Program-made: the position numbers and the translations under genes
The notes under the pieces: model-generated
What the model was told of the DNA's origin: nothing
The model's input: the letters and a program-made list of their open reading frames with translations, nothing else
Database searches by the model: none
Assembly: GCA_043228905.1 (NCBI GenBank)
Contig: JBHGNT010000015.1
Span: 11,842,001 to 11,906,000, forward strand
Source: Azolla caroliniana
Lineage: Eukaryota > Polypodiophyta
Reading direction: 5' to 3'
Length of the DNA stretch: 64,000 nt
Part shown: positions 21,716 to 31,733 of the stretch, in pieces
Position numbering within the stretch: the first letter of the stretch is position 1
Layout: each line of letters begins with the position of its first letter

Positions 21716-23309
21716 AAATTCATCTTCTATCTCTCGTTTGACTGATTCCAGGTCAATTGGAGTCGAAATCGCGGTTGTCTTTGGGTCGTACCAAGATGTC
21801 GACTCGTCGAAAACGATGTCTCGACTTACTCAAACTTTTCTGGTAGAAGGATTGTAACATTTGTACCTGTTTTCGGGTAGAAGGATTGTAACATCTGTTC
21901 ATGAGATAGGTGGTCGTGTTAGCCGCTTCTACCCAATATGATTTCAGTAGGTTCTTCTCCTTCATCATGGCCCTTGCTACCTCTACTATGTGCTGATTCT
22001 TTCGTTTGGCTACTCTGTTTTGTTGAGGTGTGTGTCGGCATGATAATTCTCATCGAATTCCTTCCTTTCGGAGGTATGTCGAAAACTCGTCTGAGAAATA
22101 CTCTTTGCCTCCGTCTGATCGAAGGCATCGAACATGCCAACTTGTGTCTTTTTCTTCTTTGTTTTTAAACCTTTGGAAGTGTCTGAACACTTCACTCTTC
22201 TGTCGCATTGGATAGATCCAGACATGCCTCAAGAAGTCGTCGATGAACGAGACATAATATCAGCATCCGCCAAATGTGGTTGTCTATGCCGGTCCCCTTA
22301 CATCCGAATGTATGACATCCATGATTCCTTTACTCACATTCCCTTCTTTTGGGAATGGCTGTCTATGCCGGTCCCCATACATCTGAATGTACGGCATCCA
22401 AGATTCCTTTCCTCACATTCCCTTCTTTTGGGAATGGTTGTCTATGCTGGTCCCCATACATCTGAATGTACGACATCCATGATTCCTTTCCTCACATTCC
22501 CTTCTTTTGGGAATGGTTGTCCGTGTTGTTTGTTGAATTGGCATGCTTCACATACACCCTTCTTAGTAAATGTCGGAAGTCCGATTATGACTCCTTTTGA
22601 CTGCATCCTTTTAAGCTTTTGGAGGTTAATATGGCCAATTCGCTTGTGCCGCAGTTTCAAGCCGGTTTCGACTTTGATGCCGTTTGCGAACATGGCGGAC
22701 TTCACCTCGCTTGACTCGAGGATGAACATTCGGCCTTCTCGACGACTATGCACTATGATTTGATCGTCTTTTTCAATGAAGCACCCTTCATTATTGAACC
22801 ACACTTGCATGCCTTGTTCTACTATCTGGCCGACTAAGACCATATTTTTCGTGATGGTTGGGACATGCAAGACATTTTGGAGGTAGGTTTGTTGGCCATC
22901 GTTCCTGAATGGGACATTTCTGATATGCCAAATTGAGTGAGTTGTGTCATCTCAGGTTTCAACATAGCCGAGCCGATCGAGCTTTCGTAATTCTCGGAAC
23001 CAATCTTTGTGAGACGTCATATGATTGGATGCTCCTGAGTCAACAAATCATACATTATCTGAAGAAGAGGTGCGTGTCTCACCTTGTGTCGACATTGAGT
23101 GCACTTTGTGCCTCATCATGAACATTCCACCACGATTGTTGTAGTTGGAATTTGAAGCATAGTTAATGAGTTGTTGGCTAGTCGAGGCTGATTCTCATTG
23201 CTTCTTTCGGCACTCCTCTTCGTAGTGGCCAAGTTTTCCATAGTACCCGCATTCGATCGGGTTATTGGGATGTCTTGGTTCGGTAGGATGACTCCCCCTT
23301 TTGCCGAAC
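21716..23309 (-). pseudogene. Copia-4 integrase, protease and nucleocapsid remnants
   Basis: Minus-strand remnants: integrase C-terminal part (21,753-21,968, with an internal deletion and a short repeated gtagaaggattgtaacat), core pieces around RSDGGKEYFSDEF (22,050-22,232), three copies of the HSDVWGPA-region sequence (22,281-22,517), pre-integrase with EACQFNKQHGQPF (22,442-22,870), the protease region near 23,030 and the nucleocapsid near 23,220. Frames change repeatedly. Solo LTR-2 interrupts at 23,310. Confidence 0.8.
22281..22517. repeat. Three tandem 79-bp repeats inside the Copia-4 integrase region
   Basis: Units start at 22,281, 22,360 and 22,439, each beginning TGTCTATGC and ending near GGGAATGG. 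They cover the codons around VHSDVWGPA and the following linker. 79 is not a multiple of three, so each copy shifts the frame. The single-copy counterpart is seen in Copia-3 and Copia-12. Confidence 0.9.
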
Positions 23310-23764
23310 TGTTACGAGCATGGCCATATAATATCTCATGGTGAGAATTTACCGTAGTATTCTATACACGTGGATTAAGTGTGAGGGTTAAACGAGAGTG
23401 TAATGAAGGGGAGGATTACTTTTAATCTTTGGGATTGAGACAACTCATTAGGCCAAGTGTGAACTTGCCTGGGGGCCTTAGGTCTGGCTATAAATATGAG
23501 GCCTAACTACCCTCATTGGACACATTATCGACTACGTCGAGACTTTGACATTGTAGTGGGTCAACTCTTGTAGCGAGCGTGCCAGCACCAGGTACGACTC
23601 GATGCCATGACGGTGGTATGGGACGCCGATCGAGGCTCAAGTCCATCTCGATCCCTTCGATCGGGGGTGGTCGGGTGGATCAACACCCTTCTTTCTCTCT
23701 CTCCTTTCTTATTTATCTATCTTTTATCCTTATCATATGCTTACATTAGATCATCACTCTAACA
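23310..23764 (+). repeat. Solo LTR-2 in Copia-4 nucleocapsid region
   Basis: 455 bp, TGTTACGAGC to TCTAACA, flanked by CGAAC (23,305-23,309) and CAAAC (23,765-23,769), a duplication with one change. The Copia-4 coding sequence rejoins when it is removed. A CTATAAATA box at about 23,488 on the plus strand sits between TTAGG and CCTAA arms (23,478-23,506). The family is not otherwise present in the window. Confidence 0.83.
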
Positions 23765-23769
23765 CAAAC

Positions 23770-24584
23770 TCTCTAAGATTGCTCCTGCCATCTTGCCATT
23801 GGTAGGTGTTACGTTCTCGGGTCGACTGACTCTGTTGCCCTCGGCCGACTCCTCTTCTATCATCCGACTGGGAGTAGAGCATCTGACCATCGGGTGCATT
23901 GCTCCTTTGTCGGGCATGATTTTCCTCCACCAATAGTATCGACTGAAGGTAAAAAAGGAAGGTGGATTCTCCCTTGCGAGAATGGCTGATCTAATCATGC
24001 CGAATCGAGGTGCTAAGCCACCGAGGCATATTTGCACCATCTTGTCATCATCGATGACGACGTTGATCGATCCAAGGGCGTCACACAACTCCTTGATCTT
24101 CAAAGTATAGCTGGTGATCGACATATCCCTCTATTGCATGTTATTTAACTCCTGTCGGAGTTGGAGCTTTCGTGCAGCCGTATTGGCTGCAAAAATCTTC
24201 TTGAGATTGCCCCAAGCTTCTTTCAGCGTTTTCGACTCTTGAATATAGCCTAACATGTGATCATGAACGCATGATGCAAGGAAATACATACAACACACGG
24301 CTTGCGGCATGCTCCCACGCTGGGTAGTTGGCGTGTGTTGGGTTGGGTTGCATTTCGTGAGCTCCTTCGATATAGCTCCAATAGCCTTGTCTGACAAGGT
24401 ATTGATGCATCGTGTATTCCCAAGATGCAAAGTTTGTCCTCTCGAGCTTCTCCATAGGAAGAGTACTTCCCATATGAGTATTCATGATGTCGATTTCTTT
24501 CTTTGTTGCTTGAACCGGTGAATCTGACGATCGTTGGTGTTGTGACCACAACATAGTTGAGTGACTTTGATAAGATAACCACAC
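23770..24584 (-). pseudogene. Copia-4 gag remnant
   Basis: The capsid start MNTHMGSTLPMEKLERTNFA lies at about 24,483, then GYWSYIEGAHE. The DDDKMVQICLGGLAPRF block (23,959-24,124) is in a different frame. A small insertion near 24,287 relative to Copia-3 causes the break. The arrangement is the same as Copia-3 and Copia-12. Confidence 0.8.
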
Positions 24585-24596
24585 ACTCTAATGCCA

Positions 24597-25505
24597 TGTA
24601 AAGAAAGTGAGATGTAGGTGGTGCTATGCAACAGAAGCAAACTGTGTGTGTGTGTGTGTGTGTGTGTGAGTACACGTAAGGCAAGAGAGAGAAAGAAGAA
24701 AGAACAAAAGAAAGAAATATTAACGTCTTCTAAGGCCAAAATTGGTCCATGAGATAGTTGGTTTACAACAAAATGGGTATTTATCTAATCATCAGAACTA
24801 AAATAAAATAAAGTAAGAATGGAACTTAAGCTAAAAGAGTTCTAGTAGTGTACAAAACGTGGTATACTCAATAAAAGGAAGTGACTTTGCACTAAGCTTA
24901 ATTTCATTTCCACCCAAGCCTCTCGAAAAGAAGTGGGAGGTCAAAGGGTTTTGGTGTGGGTGTGACCCATGGTCTCAGTGTATAGAGTGCCCCAGCCATG
25001 GCTTCTAGGTGGTGTAGCTCACGTTCCCTTATTTTCTTTATTGCTTCTACACCACGTCCAGTTTCTTTGAAACCCAGCATCCAAGGGCGTTTGGTTCTTC
25101 TTTGGTTTTCTGCTTCATCAAGGAAAAGGCCAACTGGTGCAGGTGTGTCGATATTCGTTGTCTCCCCCTGTTCCTGAAAAACTTCATTTGTTACATGTTG
25201 GTGAACATTAGCAACAATATGTCAACATTTTGTAACTTATTCTCTCTGTGTTGTTTTAGCTCTAGGATGTAAATGCCTAATTTCTTTATATCTAGAGAGA
25301 GAGAGAGAGAGAGAGCTTGAACAAGAAGCTGTATTCGTAAAAAATAGAATTACATCCAACAGTAACTAAGTTACAAAAGGTTGGTTTAAATACCAACTGA
25401 TCTAGGGCAAGTGCCCTTTCTACTAATTACAAATCTAGCCTAATATGATGTCCACTGGCTAGTGTCAACAATGTCTCTATTGGAAGTTGAGTTCGATTCT
25501 CAACA
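24597..25505 (-). repeat. Copia-4 5' LTR, interrupted by LINE-3; primer site adjacent
   Basis: LTR begins TGTAAAGAAAGTGAG. The primer site on its inner side, 24,586-24,596, reads TGGCATTAGAG on the minus strand, a two-base-mutated form of the initiator tRNA-Met site. LTR sequence is 24,597 to about 24,716 and about 25,295-25,505. The TATA dyad is at 25,380-25,397. Confidence 0.85.
24717..25294 (-). mobile_element. LINE-3: short 3' fragment in a GA microsatellite
   Basis: About 578 bp of LINE 3' UTR and the last codons of ORF2, matching 7534 to about 8093 in LINE-1. The left junction is GAAA-rich (24,689-24,716) and the right junction is (GA)n (25,295-25,315). Same orientation as LINE-1 and LINE-2. 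A later deletion instead of 5' truncation could also give this shape. Confidence 0.8.
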
Positions 25506-25705
25506 CGTTGTAATAAGGGTTCTTCTTGAATCTAAAGTCTTGGAGAGAGAGAGTTGTAGGAATAACAAAAGCTTCCACTAAAGCTTAAGTGCGCGTCCAT
25601 ATTTTGTTCATCTGCTTGCCCTCATTCTTGCTGTGTCGTTTGCTGAGCATAGCTCGACAGGTCCTCATACATATTTCCGCACGTATTCGAACACCATAAC
25701 CACCA
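25506..25705 (+). repeat. Copia-2 3' LTR, distal part
   Basis: Restarts with the duplicated CGTTG and matches 2276-2458 plus 9489-9518 of the 5' LTR, ending ACCACCA. It is the uninterrupted reference for the Copia-3 insertion site. Confidence 0.88.
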
Positions 25706-25710
25706 TCTGT

Positions 25711-27505
25711 CATCCCAAACTTGTAAAGAAGATTGAGGATATAGTGACGTTGGGAGATCACGATGCCGTTAGGAGTCCGAATTTCTTCCATTCATAGAAA
25801 GTAATGGAGCTCCTTCATGTCTTTCATTTTGAATTGGCTGGAGAGGAGCTTCTTGATATGCTCAATATCTGTTACGTGCTCTCCTCCAATGACCAAATCA
25901 TCCACATATATTATTATAAATAACTGTCCTCTAGAGTCGTTCTAGATGAACAGAGAGGTGTCAATCTTGGACATTTTGAAGCTGATTTGTTGAAGATAGT
26001 GGGTTATGTTCGAATGCCATGCTCTTGGTGCCTGCTTGAGGCCGTAGAGAGGCTTTTTGAGCCGGTAGACAGTTGTCAGATGTGTACTCGACTCGAATCC
26101 GGGTGGTTGTACCATGTACACCTCTTCTAACTCGCCTTGGAGAAAGGCGTTCTTCACGTCCATTTGGTGGAGGTGCCACCCTTCGGCTGCTACAAGCGCG
26201 ATCATAGTTTAGATTGTTGTCATCTTTGCCACCGGGGCAAAGGTTTCCTCATAATCGACCCCGTGTGTTTGCACATACCCTTTTGCCACAAGTCGAGCCT
26301 TGTACTGGTTGACGGTGTCGTCGGTGTTGTGCTTCACCTTGAATATCCACCGACATCCAATTGCCTTTTGGTAGGGTGAAGAGGGAACGAGATTCCATGT
26401 CTCGTTTTTGGACAGTGCTTGCATCTCCTCATTCATTGCTTCGACCCATCGCGGGTCCTTCATGGCTTTAGAAAAAGTTTTCGGCTCTCGGCCTGTCGCC
26501 ACCTTCATCAAGAATGCATAATGATATGCCATATTGTCATTGTAGCCGAATCGGCTGATTACGTTCTTCTCTCGTGTGGACCAGCGTGGTTGTTCACTTG
26601 TCTTCGTGAATGCTTTCTCGGCTCCCGGTGTTGTCATGATAGGCACATCCAATCTATCATACTCATTGTCAAGTTGGTGAGCTGATTTGTTTCCATCTGA
26701 GTCTTTGTACTCGGGCATTTGGCCTATCCCTTTGTCTAATTTCAGACTTGGCTGCGACGTGCTATGGTCGCTTGGTGGCTCATGTGGTCCACTCAAACTG
26801 GTTGAGATTGAACTTTCTTCTGGTGTGAGCCTTACTCGATCCTCCTCCTCTGAGTCTTATCGAAATCAGTTTCGATTGGGTCAGATAGAGTTGAGTCCAC
26901 TGTGTACCAGGATGTTGATTCGTCGAATACAACATCCCCACTCACTTGTACCTTCTTGGTAGAGGGGTTGAAACACTTATACCCTTTTTGTTCGAGTGAG
27001 TACCCCACAAGGATACACTTCTCCGATTTTGGATTGAGCTTTTGTTGCTTTTCATTGGGAATGTGTACAAATACGATAGAGCCGAATATCCTTATGTGGG
27101 ATAGGTCCGTCTTCTTTCCATAGAACTTCTCATAGGGGTGACATCGTGCACCGATTCATTAGATAGACGACCATGTTCGCCGCTTCTACCCAATATGATT
27201 TCGGCATATGTTTCTCGTTCATAATTGTCCTTGCTATCTCGAGTATATGCCAATTCTTTCGTTCGACTATTCTGTTCTGTTGAGGTGTGTGTCGGCAGGT
27301 GAACTCCCGCAGAATTCCTTCTTGTTGAAGGTACGTTGTGAAGGCATCAGAGAAATACTCCTTGCCGCCATTCGATCAAAGGCATCAGACATGCTGATTG
27401 GTTGCCTTTTCGACTTCATTTTTGAATTTTTGGAAGTTTGAGAACACTTCACTCTTCCGCCGCATTGGGAATATCTAGGTGTGCCTGAAGAAGTCGTCGA
27501 TGAAT
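25711..27505 (-). pseudogene. Copia-1 pol: RT N-terminal part, linker and integrase
   Basis: Resumes Copia-1 RT at LLYKFGMT. It shows the RT active-site region near 25,870-25,920, [14 protein letters not shown] (25,942-26,205), [14 protein letters not shown] within 26,209-26,796, and then integrase C-terminal and core fragments (about 26,900-27,450) including a PQQN-like region. Frameshifts are frequent. The element stops abruptly at 27,505 in the FIDDF-like part of the integrase core, so the 5' third is missing. Confidence 0.82.
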
Positions 27506-27595
27506 GTTAGTCCATCATGGAGAACACCTTCGATTACCCCTCCTGAGTAATTGGGTCAATGTATTGTGGTGTGAAGGAGAATTGGGGTCAAGACG
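27506..27595. other. Short unassigned sequence between Copia-1 and Copia-6
   Basis: About 90 bp with no ORF and no match to other parts of the window. It may be part of whatever replaced the 5' end of Copia-1. Confidence 0.4.
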
Positions 27596-27600
27596 TGTAA

Positions 27601-28016
27601 CATTGTTGCAAAATACTTAGCGTAAAATACATGTAGAATATGTATTCTAAGTATTCTAACTTTAAAAAAAAATACTTAGAATACGTATTTTATAGATAAA
27701 ATACGTTAAATACTTATAATACATGTAGAATACTTAGAATACGTGTAGAATACTTAAATACATGTAGAATAGTAAAATACGTAAAATACTTCTTAAAATT
27801 TAAAGTTTTTTTTTCTTCAAAAAAACATAAATATTTTTTGAAATGATAAATACTTGTTAAATACGTTCAATACGTAGAATACGTCAAATTTTTAGAATAC
27901 GTAGAAGACGTCTAATTTTAAAAAACGGTAGTTCTAAAACATAGAATACATGTAGAATACTTTAGAGTATTCTAGAACGTACTCTAAACATAGAATACAT
28001 GTTTTTCAACAACTAT
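27601..28016. mobile_element. MITE-1: AT-rich, Mutator-type non-autonomous DNA transposon
   Basis: The 416-bp sequence is flanked by exact 9-bp duplications GACGTGTAA (27,592-27,600 and 28,017-28,025). The ends are imperfect inverted repeats, CATTGTTGCAAAA against CATAGTTGTTGAAAA. The interior is built of degenerate repeats of motifs such as GTAGAATAC, AATACGT and AAAATAC, in both orientations. No coding capacity. A 9-bp duplication is characteristic of Mutator-like elements. It interrupts the first 5 bp of the Copia-6 LTR. Confidence 0.72.
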
Positions 28017-28025
28017 GACGTGTAA

Positions 28026-28467
28026 AGATGAATATGCGGAAGCTAAACAGATCTCAACCAGCTCAACCGGATAACAATAGAAATCACAGACTATGGAGTA
28101 CACAGAGTGGTGAGAGAGAGACAGAGAGAGCAAGACAATGAATCTCTATTTTCAAAAAGCTCTATAAAAACTCTTTACATATAAATGTGCATCATAGCAC
28201 TTTTTATACAAATCCTTAAAAGGAATGACAGAAATACTGACAAGTACTTCAATGCTCGTACTGAGCGACATACACTAAATCCGAGAACCATAACTACCTA
28301 GTAGACTAAGAGCATAGGCCTCCAACGGCCTACCGGTTCGCACATGTCCAACTCTCCGATACAGATACCTAGATCCGGCTCACCTTATCAGACACCAATC
28401 CGGCTCTTTATTCCGACTGTTTGCTTATTTAGCCAATCCGGATCATGTTGAGCTTGTTCGCTCAACA
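28026..28467 (-). repeat. Copia-6 3' LTR (main part)
   Basis: Starts in the MITE duplication (TGTAAAGATG) and ends CGCTCAACA. GA-rich repeat near 28,112-28,132; TATAAAAAG on the minus strand near 28,198-28,208; conserved dyad GAAGTAC..GTATTTC at 28,231-28,250, just upstream of TATA. Confidence 0.85.
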
Positions 28468-29613
28468 CTCCCCCTCAAGCTCAACTTGAGGACGAATCAT
28501 AGGGTTAGATGTTGTCGGTCCTTGCCTCCAACTCCTCCCGACATCTTCATGCCTTGCTCGCGCTCCTTGACCCGTTCGGTTCCGCTTTCCATGACCCGTT
28601 CGGTTTTGCGTGCCTCGACCTTCTTGGTTGGCTTGTTTCCTCATAAGGCCCATCTCAACTCCTTTGCTGCTATGACTTCAACGCTTCTTGACCTGTAGGG
28701 TCCTCTATGTCGGTGTCGACTTTTGTTGCCTTCTCGTCCATTTGGCCTTCAAGTGATTCGGCTCTTCCGAATCGAACATTTCGACTGAATTGGATGCCTC
28801 TATTCATTCCCACTCTTGTTTGAATTGGCTGTCTCCAATTCGTCATCTATCTTCATGCCCTTCACCACATCAGACCATGTCTGGCTCTTGGCCTTCATCT
28901 TCCGGTCGGCTTTGTCCTTCTTCACTTTGCCGCCGTTGCGGCTTGTTCCGACTTTATTGGATGTGCCAACTAGTTGAGTCGGTTTCCTTTCTCTTCTTGT
29001 CTCCCCATGTTTCGGTTTCGTTCTCCTTGTCTCTGGCTGCTTCTTTGGTGCCTTTACTTGTCCTCCTAGTTCCAGTTCCGATTCCGGTTCTCCCCCTCAT
29101 GTGTGGCATGTCGAGATGTTGGATGCCAAGCATCTCCGAGAAGTGTTGCAACTTGTCCGATCCGAGTGGCTTGGTGAAGATGTTGGCAACCTGCTGATAC
29201 ATTCGAACATAGCGGAGTTCGACTTCACCGCTCAGGATCCAATCGCGCACAAAGTGATAATGCACTTCTATGTGCTTTGTTCGATCATGGAACACAGGGT
29301 TCTTGGCCAGCTGCGTACTATTGATGTTGTCGTAGTAGATCGGGATCAGAGTCGATACTTTGATTTGGAGGTCCTGCAGCAGTGGCAGAAGCGATATGGC
29401 TTCACAGGTTGACAGAGTCTCAGTGCTCGACAGAGCCACTATCGACTGTTTCTTGTTGCTCCACGTGACAACCGCACTCTCGAGAGAAAACATTAAGCCG
29501 GATGTTGACTGACGATCGGATGCATCCCCAGCCCAGTCAACATCAGTATAACCAACTATCTGTTCGATTATACCATGTCGGTACAATAGTCCCCGATCCT
29601 TAGTGCTGCTCAC
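28468..29613 (-). pseudogene. Copia-6 RNase H and decayed C-terminal extension
   Basis: 29,613-28,954 encodes RNase H pieces (EQIVGYTDVDWAG, then SSTETLS with internal loss, HIEVHYHFVRDW, ANIFTKPLGSDKLQHF) and continues past PHMRGRTG into a basic extension. The extension, decayed by stops, runs to the ELEGEC end at 28,468, which is the LTR-adjacent purine tract. A relative of the Copia-5 extension: RGTQNRTG-type basic repeats are recognisable at 28,462-28,653. Confidence 0.75.
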
Positions 29614-29619
29614 ATATCA

Positions 29620-30425
29620 AAATAGACAATGCACACATTGAAGGTGCTCGACGATCGGTCAGTGCATAAACATACTTATCACCCCGACCGGATAGCTAAT
29701 GTCGGGTCGGGTGATAGTAAGATATATCAGGCTTTCGACAATTTGTTGGAACCGTTTCTCATTACAGGCCGGTTCAGAGTCAGGACGTAGCTTCTAATTC
29801 CGGTCAAGGGGTGTTGAGACCGGTCGGCAATCAATCATGCCGAACTTGAACAACATATTCAACACATAGTGTCTTTATCACAAAAATATGCCATCGGGGG
29901 TGTGGATCACTTCGATCTCGAGGAAGTAGTGAAGGTTCCCCAGGTCCTTTATCTCAAATTATGCCGCAAGTCGAGACTTCACGCGGCCGATTTCCTCAAA
30001 GTTGGCACTAGTCATCACTAAATCACCGGTGATGATTTCGTGTGGCCAAATTACTTTATGTTGTAAAGTAAAAGACTTACTGGCCCATTCCGACTTTGCC
30101 GGATGAAGAGTGAAGAGTCCGACTTGGATGTAGCAAACCCCATCCGACACAGGCGTTGTGTGATCTTCGCATTCCAAGCATGTGGGGCTTGCTTTAATCC
30201 ATGAAGGGACTTCTTCTATCAGCATACTACCGAAGTATTCAATCCGGACTGAAATCTGTGTGGTTGCACCATGTATACCCGTTCCTCAAGTTCTCCTTGC
30301 AGGAACGCATTCTTCACATCCATCTGGTGCAAATGCCAACCTTTCGTCGCGGTGACTGCAAGCAAGACACAGACGGTTGTCATCTTCGCGACCGGTGTGA
30401 ACGTCTCATCGTAGTCGATCTCGTT
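29620..30425 (-). pseudogene. Copia-6 reverse transcriptase remnant
   Basis: Minus-strand RT blocks in several frames: a TRPDISYPVG-like block near 29,700, a YFLEIEVIHTP-like block near 29,900, and [13 protein letters not shown] near 30,300. The active-site region near 30,030 is replaced by about 50 bp of unrelated AT-rich sequence. It ends at 30,425 in the DETFTPVAK-like block. Confidence 0.75.
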
Positions 30426-31169
30426 GTCGAAGTAGTTGTGGTTCGTGCGATGAAGTCAATGGGACTAAGGTTAAGGGGAGTTGAAGAAACTTTTATAAGG
30501 CTTGTGCACCAATGTTAAGAAGATTAAGGATAAGAAGAATAAATGATTTGTGGGAGAGATATGAGCACAGATAAGAATAGAGACAATGTATGATTGAAGA
30601 AGTGAAAATGTATGATAAGAACAAGCTTTATATTAAGAATACAAGATTTTACCAACTATACAATGCCTGATCGCAAGATGCGACTTTTCTTTGCCAAACG
30701 CCGGCTTTGAACCCTCGACTTCAACTTTGAGAGACAAGACACTTCTTGAATGAACTAGCTTCCTTGATTAATAAATTATTTTATTTCTTACTTTCTCTTC
30801 CTTGATTCTTTCTTTTCCCTTTGATCTTTTTATAAGTGCCCCCATGCATACAATGCATTTGAGGGCACAAGACGTGCATGTGATACATGATAGACATATC
30901 ACTCATTTGAGTTCTCATGTATGAAAATAGACATGGGATAAGTACAATCATGGAAAGAGGGTTCAAGTCGCTTAAATTTTACTCAATACATAAAATATTT
31001 AAGTTTAGTTTTATATTGCGTAGTACGTTTTTTAAAAAAAACAAATAACCTAGGCTAGTGGTATGTACTTTGTAGTTGGTATATAAAGTAATGGGTTCAA
31101 GTCTCCCAAATATTATCGAATACAATATTTAAGTTCATTTTTATATCATGAAGCACATCCTTCACGACA
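30426..31169 (-). repeat. Gypsy-1 3' LTR (proposed)
   Basis: The 744-bp segment has matching ends TGTCG and CGACA. On its element side (31,170-31,180, minus strand GAGGGGGTGGG) there is a polypurine tract, and next to that a gypsy integrase end. On the minus strand a TTATAAAAAG box (30,827-30,834) is abutted by a hairpin with GTGCCC and GGGCAC arms (30,836-30,868). Its left end cuts Copia-6 RT. No second LTR copy is in the window to confirm the ends. Confidence 0.62.
30955..31155 (+). repeat. Two tandem SINE-like (tRNA-related) segments within the Gypsy-1 LTR
   Basis: GGGTTCAAGTC B-box-like motifs occur near 30,966 and 31,092, each followed by a similar AT-rich stretch with ATATTTAAGTT. The second is preceded by an A-box-like GGCTAGTGGTATG (31,053-31,065). 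No clear target duplication was seen, so they may be part of the LTR itself. Confidence 0.45.
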
Positions 31170-31733
31170 CCCACCCCCTCTGAACTTGCACATTGGTTGT
31201 GCAAAGTTCATCCAACACTTTTTCTGTTTCATTTAGTTCTTCTTCTTCTTCATAAAATTCGGGCTCTAGTGACTCCCTCATTTAAAATATTTTAATCCTT
31301 TTTCTCCTGCAATTGGGATACGAATTTTTGTCCTTTCGAATTCATTGAGGAAATATGTGGCCTTATCTATACTTTTCCTAACTTCATAAGGTCCAAACCA
31401 TCTTTTTGCGAACTTCCGAATAGTACTATATTGATTATCTAGGCTACTATGATATACTAATACCCCGTCTCCCTCTTGCACCTTTCTTGGTCGTATTCTT
31501 TTTATCTTGTCAAATCTGTCCTTATTCTTAATTCTTGCGTCTTTTAATCTAGTAGCTACTTCTTCTATGTCTTTTGTCCTAGATTGAAGTTATCATATCC
31601 GAATAGCAAGTAAATCTTCCATACTCATTTCTGATTCCCACGGCAACACATCCCATGTAGTTATCTTTTCTTCAATTGGTATTATTGGCTTCTGTCCTTG
31701 AGCATAAAATTCCCATGACATGGTTCATTCAGT
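31170..31733 (-). pseudogene. Gypsy-1 integrase C-terminal fragment
   Basis: The minus strand encodes a Ty3/gypsy integrase tail: EEKITTWDVLPWE near 31,640, RLKDARIKNKDRFDKI near 31,520, then KVQEGDGVLVYHSSLDNQ, KFAKRWFGPYEV and RIPIAGEKGLKYF (31,278-31,481). The GPY/F-type motif (W-F-G-P-Y) is intact. One stop lies near 31,590. Coding stops at the GagX-2 insertion (31,734). This is the end of pol, next to the polypurine tract. Confidence 0.78.

Larger units (their letters stand above)
11503..25505 (-). mobile_element. Copia-4: Ty1/copia element in the Copia-2 3' LTR, host to five insertions
   Basis: Both ends are intact: TGTAAAGAAGG at 11,503 and CTCAACA at 25,505, flanked by an exact CGTTG target duplication. 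It contains LINE-2 and SINE-1 in the 3' LTR, Copia-5 in the integrase/RT linker, a solo LTR in the nucleocapsid region and LINE-3 in the 5' LTR. Its own coding sequence is spread over 14,569-16,685 and 21,716-24,596. It is close to Copia-3 and Copia-12 in protein sequence. Confidence 0.9.
2179..25705 (+). mobile_element. Copia-2: plus-strand Ty1/copia element, internally deleted and host to other insertions
   Basis: The ends are TGTTGGCATAAAAGG at 2179 and ACCACCA at 25,705. They are flanked by the exact 5-bp duplication TCTGT (2174-2178 and 25,706-25,710). Its 5' LTR is split by Copia-3 and its 3' LTR by Copia-4. Its interior between primer site and reverse transcriptase is deleted, so only RT and RNase H remnants are left (9531-11,180). 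A solo LTR (10,313-10,797) breaks the RNase H. The RT resembles the copia lineage with KKSLYGLK and YVD blocks also seen in Copia-10, and differs from the minus-strand elements around it. Confidence 0.88.
888..27505 (-). mobile_element. Copia-1: outermost Ty1/copia element of the nest, 5'-truncated
   Basis: The element lies on the minus strand. Its 3' LTR is 888-1254 and its pol 3' part is 1255-2178. The frame is then interrupted by Copia-2 and resumes at 25,711, running to 27,505, where integrase coding breaks off. The two halves meet inside the reverse transcriptase: the left half stops at TCTGT (2174-2178) and the right half restarts with TCTGT (25,706-25,710). That duplication is the footprint of the Copia-2 insertion. 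Gag and the 5' LTR are missing. All coding parts carry stops and frameshifts, so the element is dead and older than everything inside it. Confidence 0.85.
27596..30425 (-). mobile_element. Copia-6: 5'-truncated relative of Copia-5
   Basis: Minus-strand 3' LTR (27,596-27,600 plus 28,026-28,467), then extension, RNase H and RT up to 30,425, where Gypsy-1 begins (N-side flank CTCGT). No gag or 5' LTR. It shares with Copia-5 the LTR end CTCAACA, the LTR-adjacent tract GAGCTTGAGGGGGAG and an internal polypurine tract about 620 bp away. Confidence 0.85.

Noticed and set aside
22281-22517. 79-bp repeats as a CRISPR-like or regulatory array
   Set aside because: No spacers; repeats are contiguous and correspond to integrase codons.
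30660-30760. GGCTTTGAACCCTCGACTT region as a tRNA gene
   Set aside because: B-box-like motif only; no cloverleaf could be drawn by eye and it lies within a proposed LTR.
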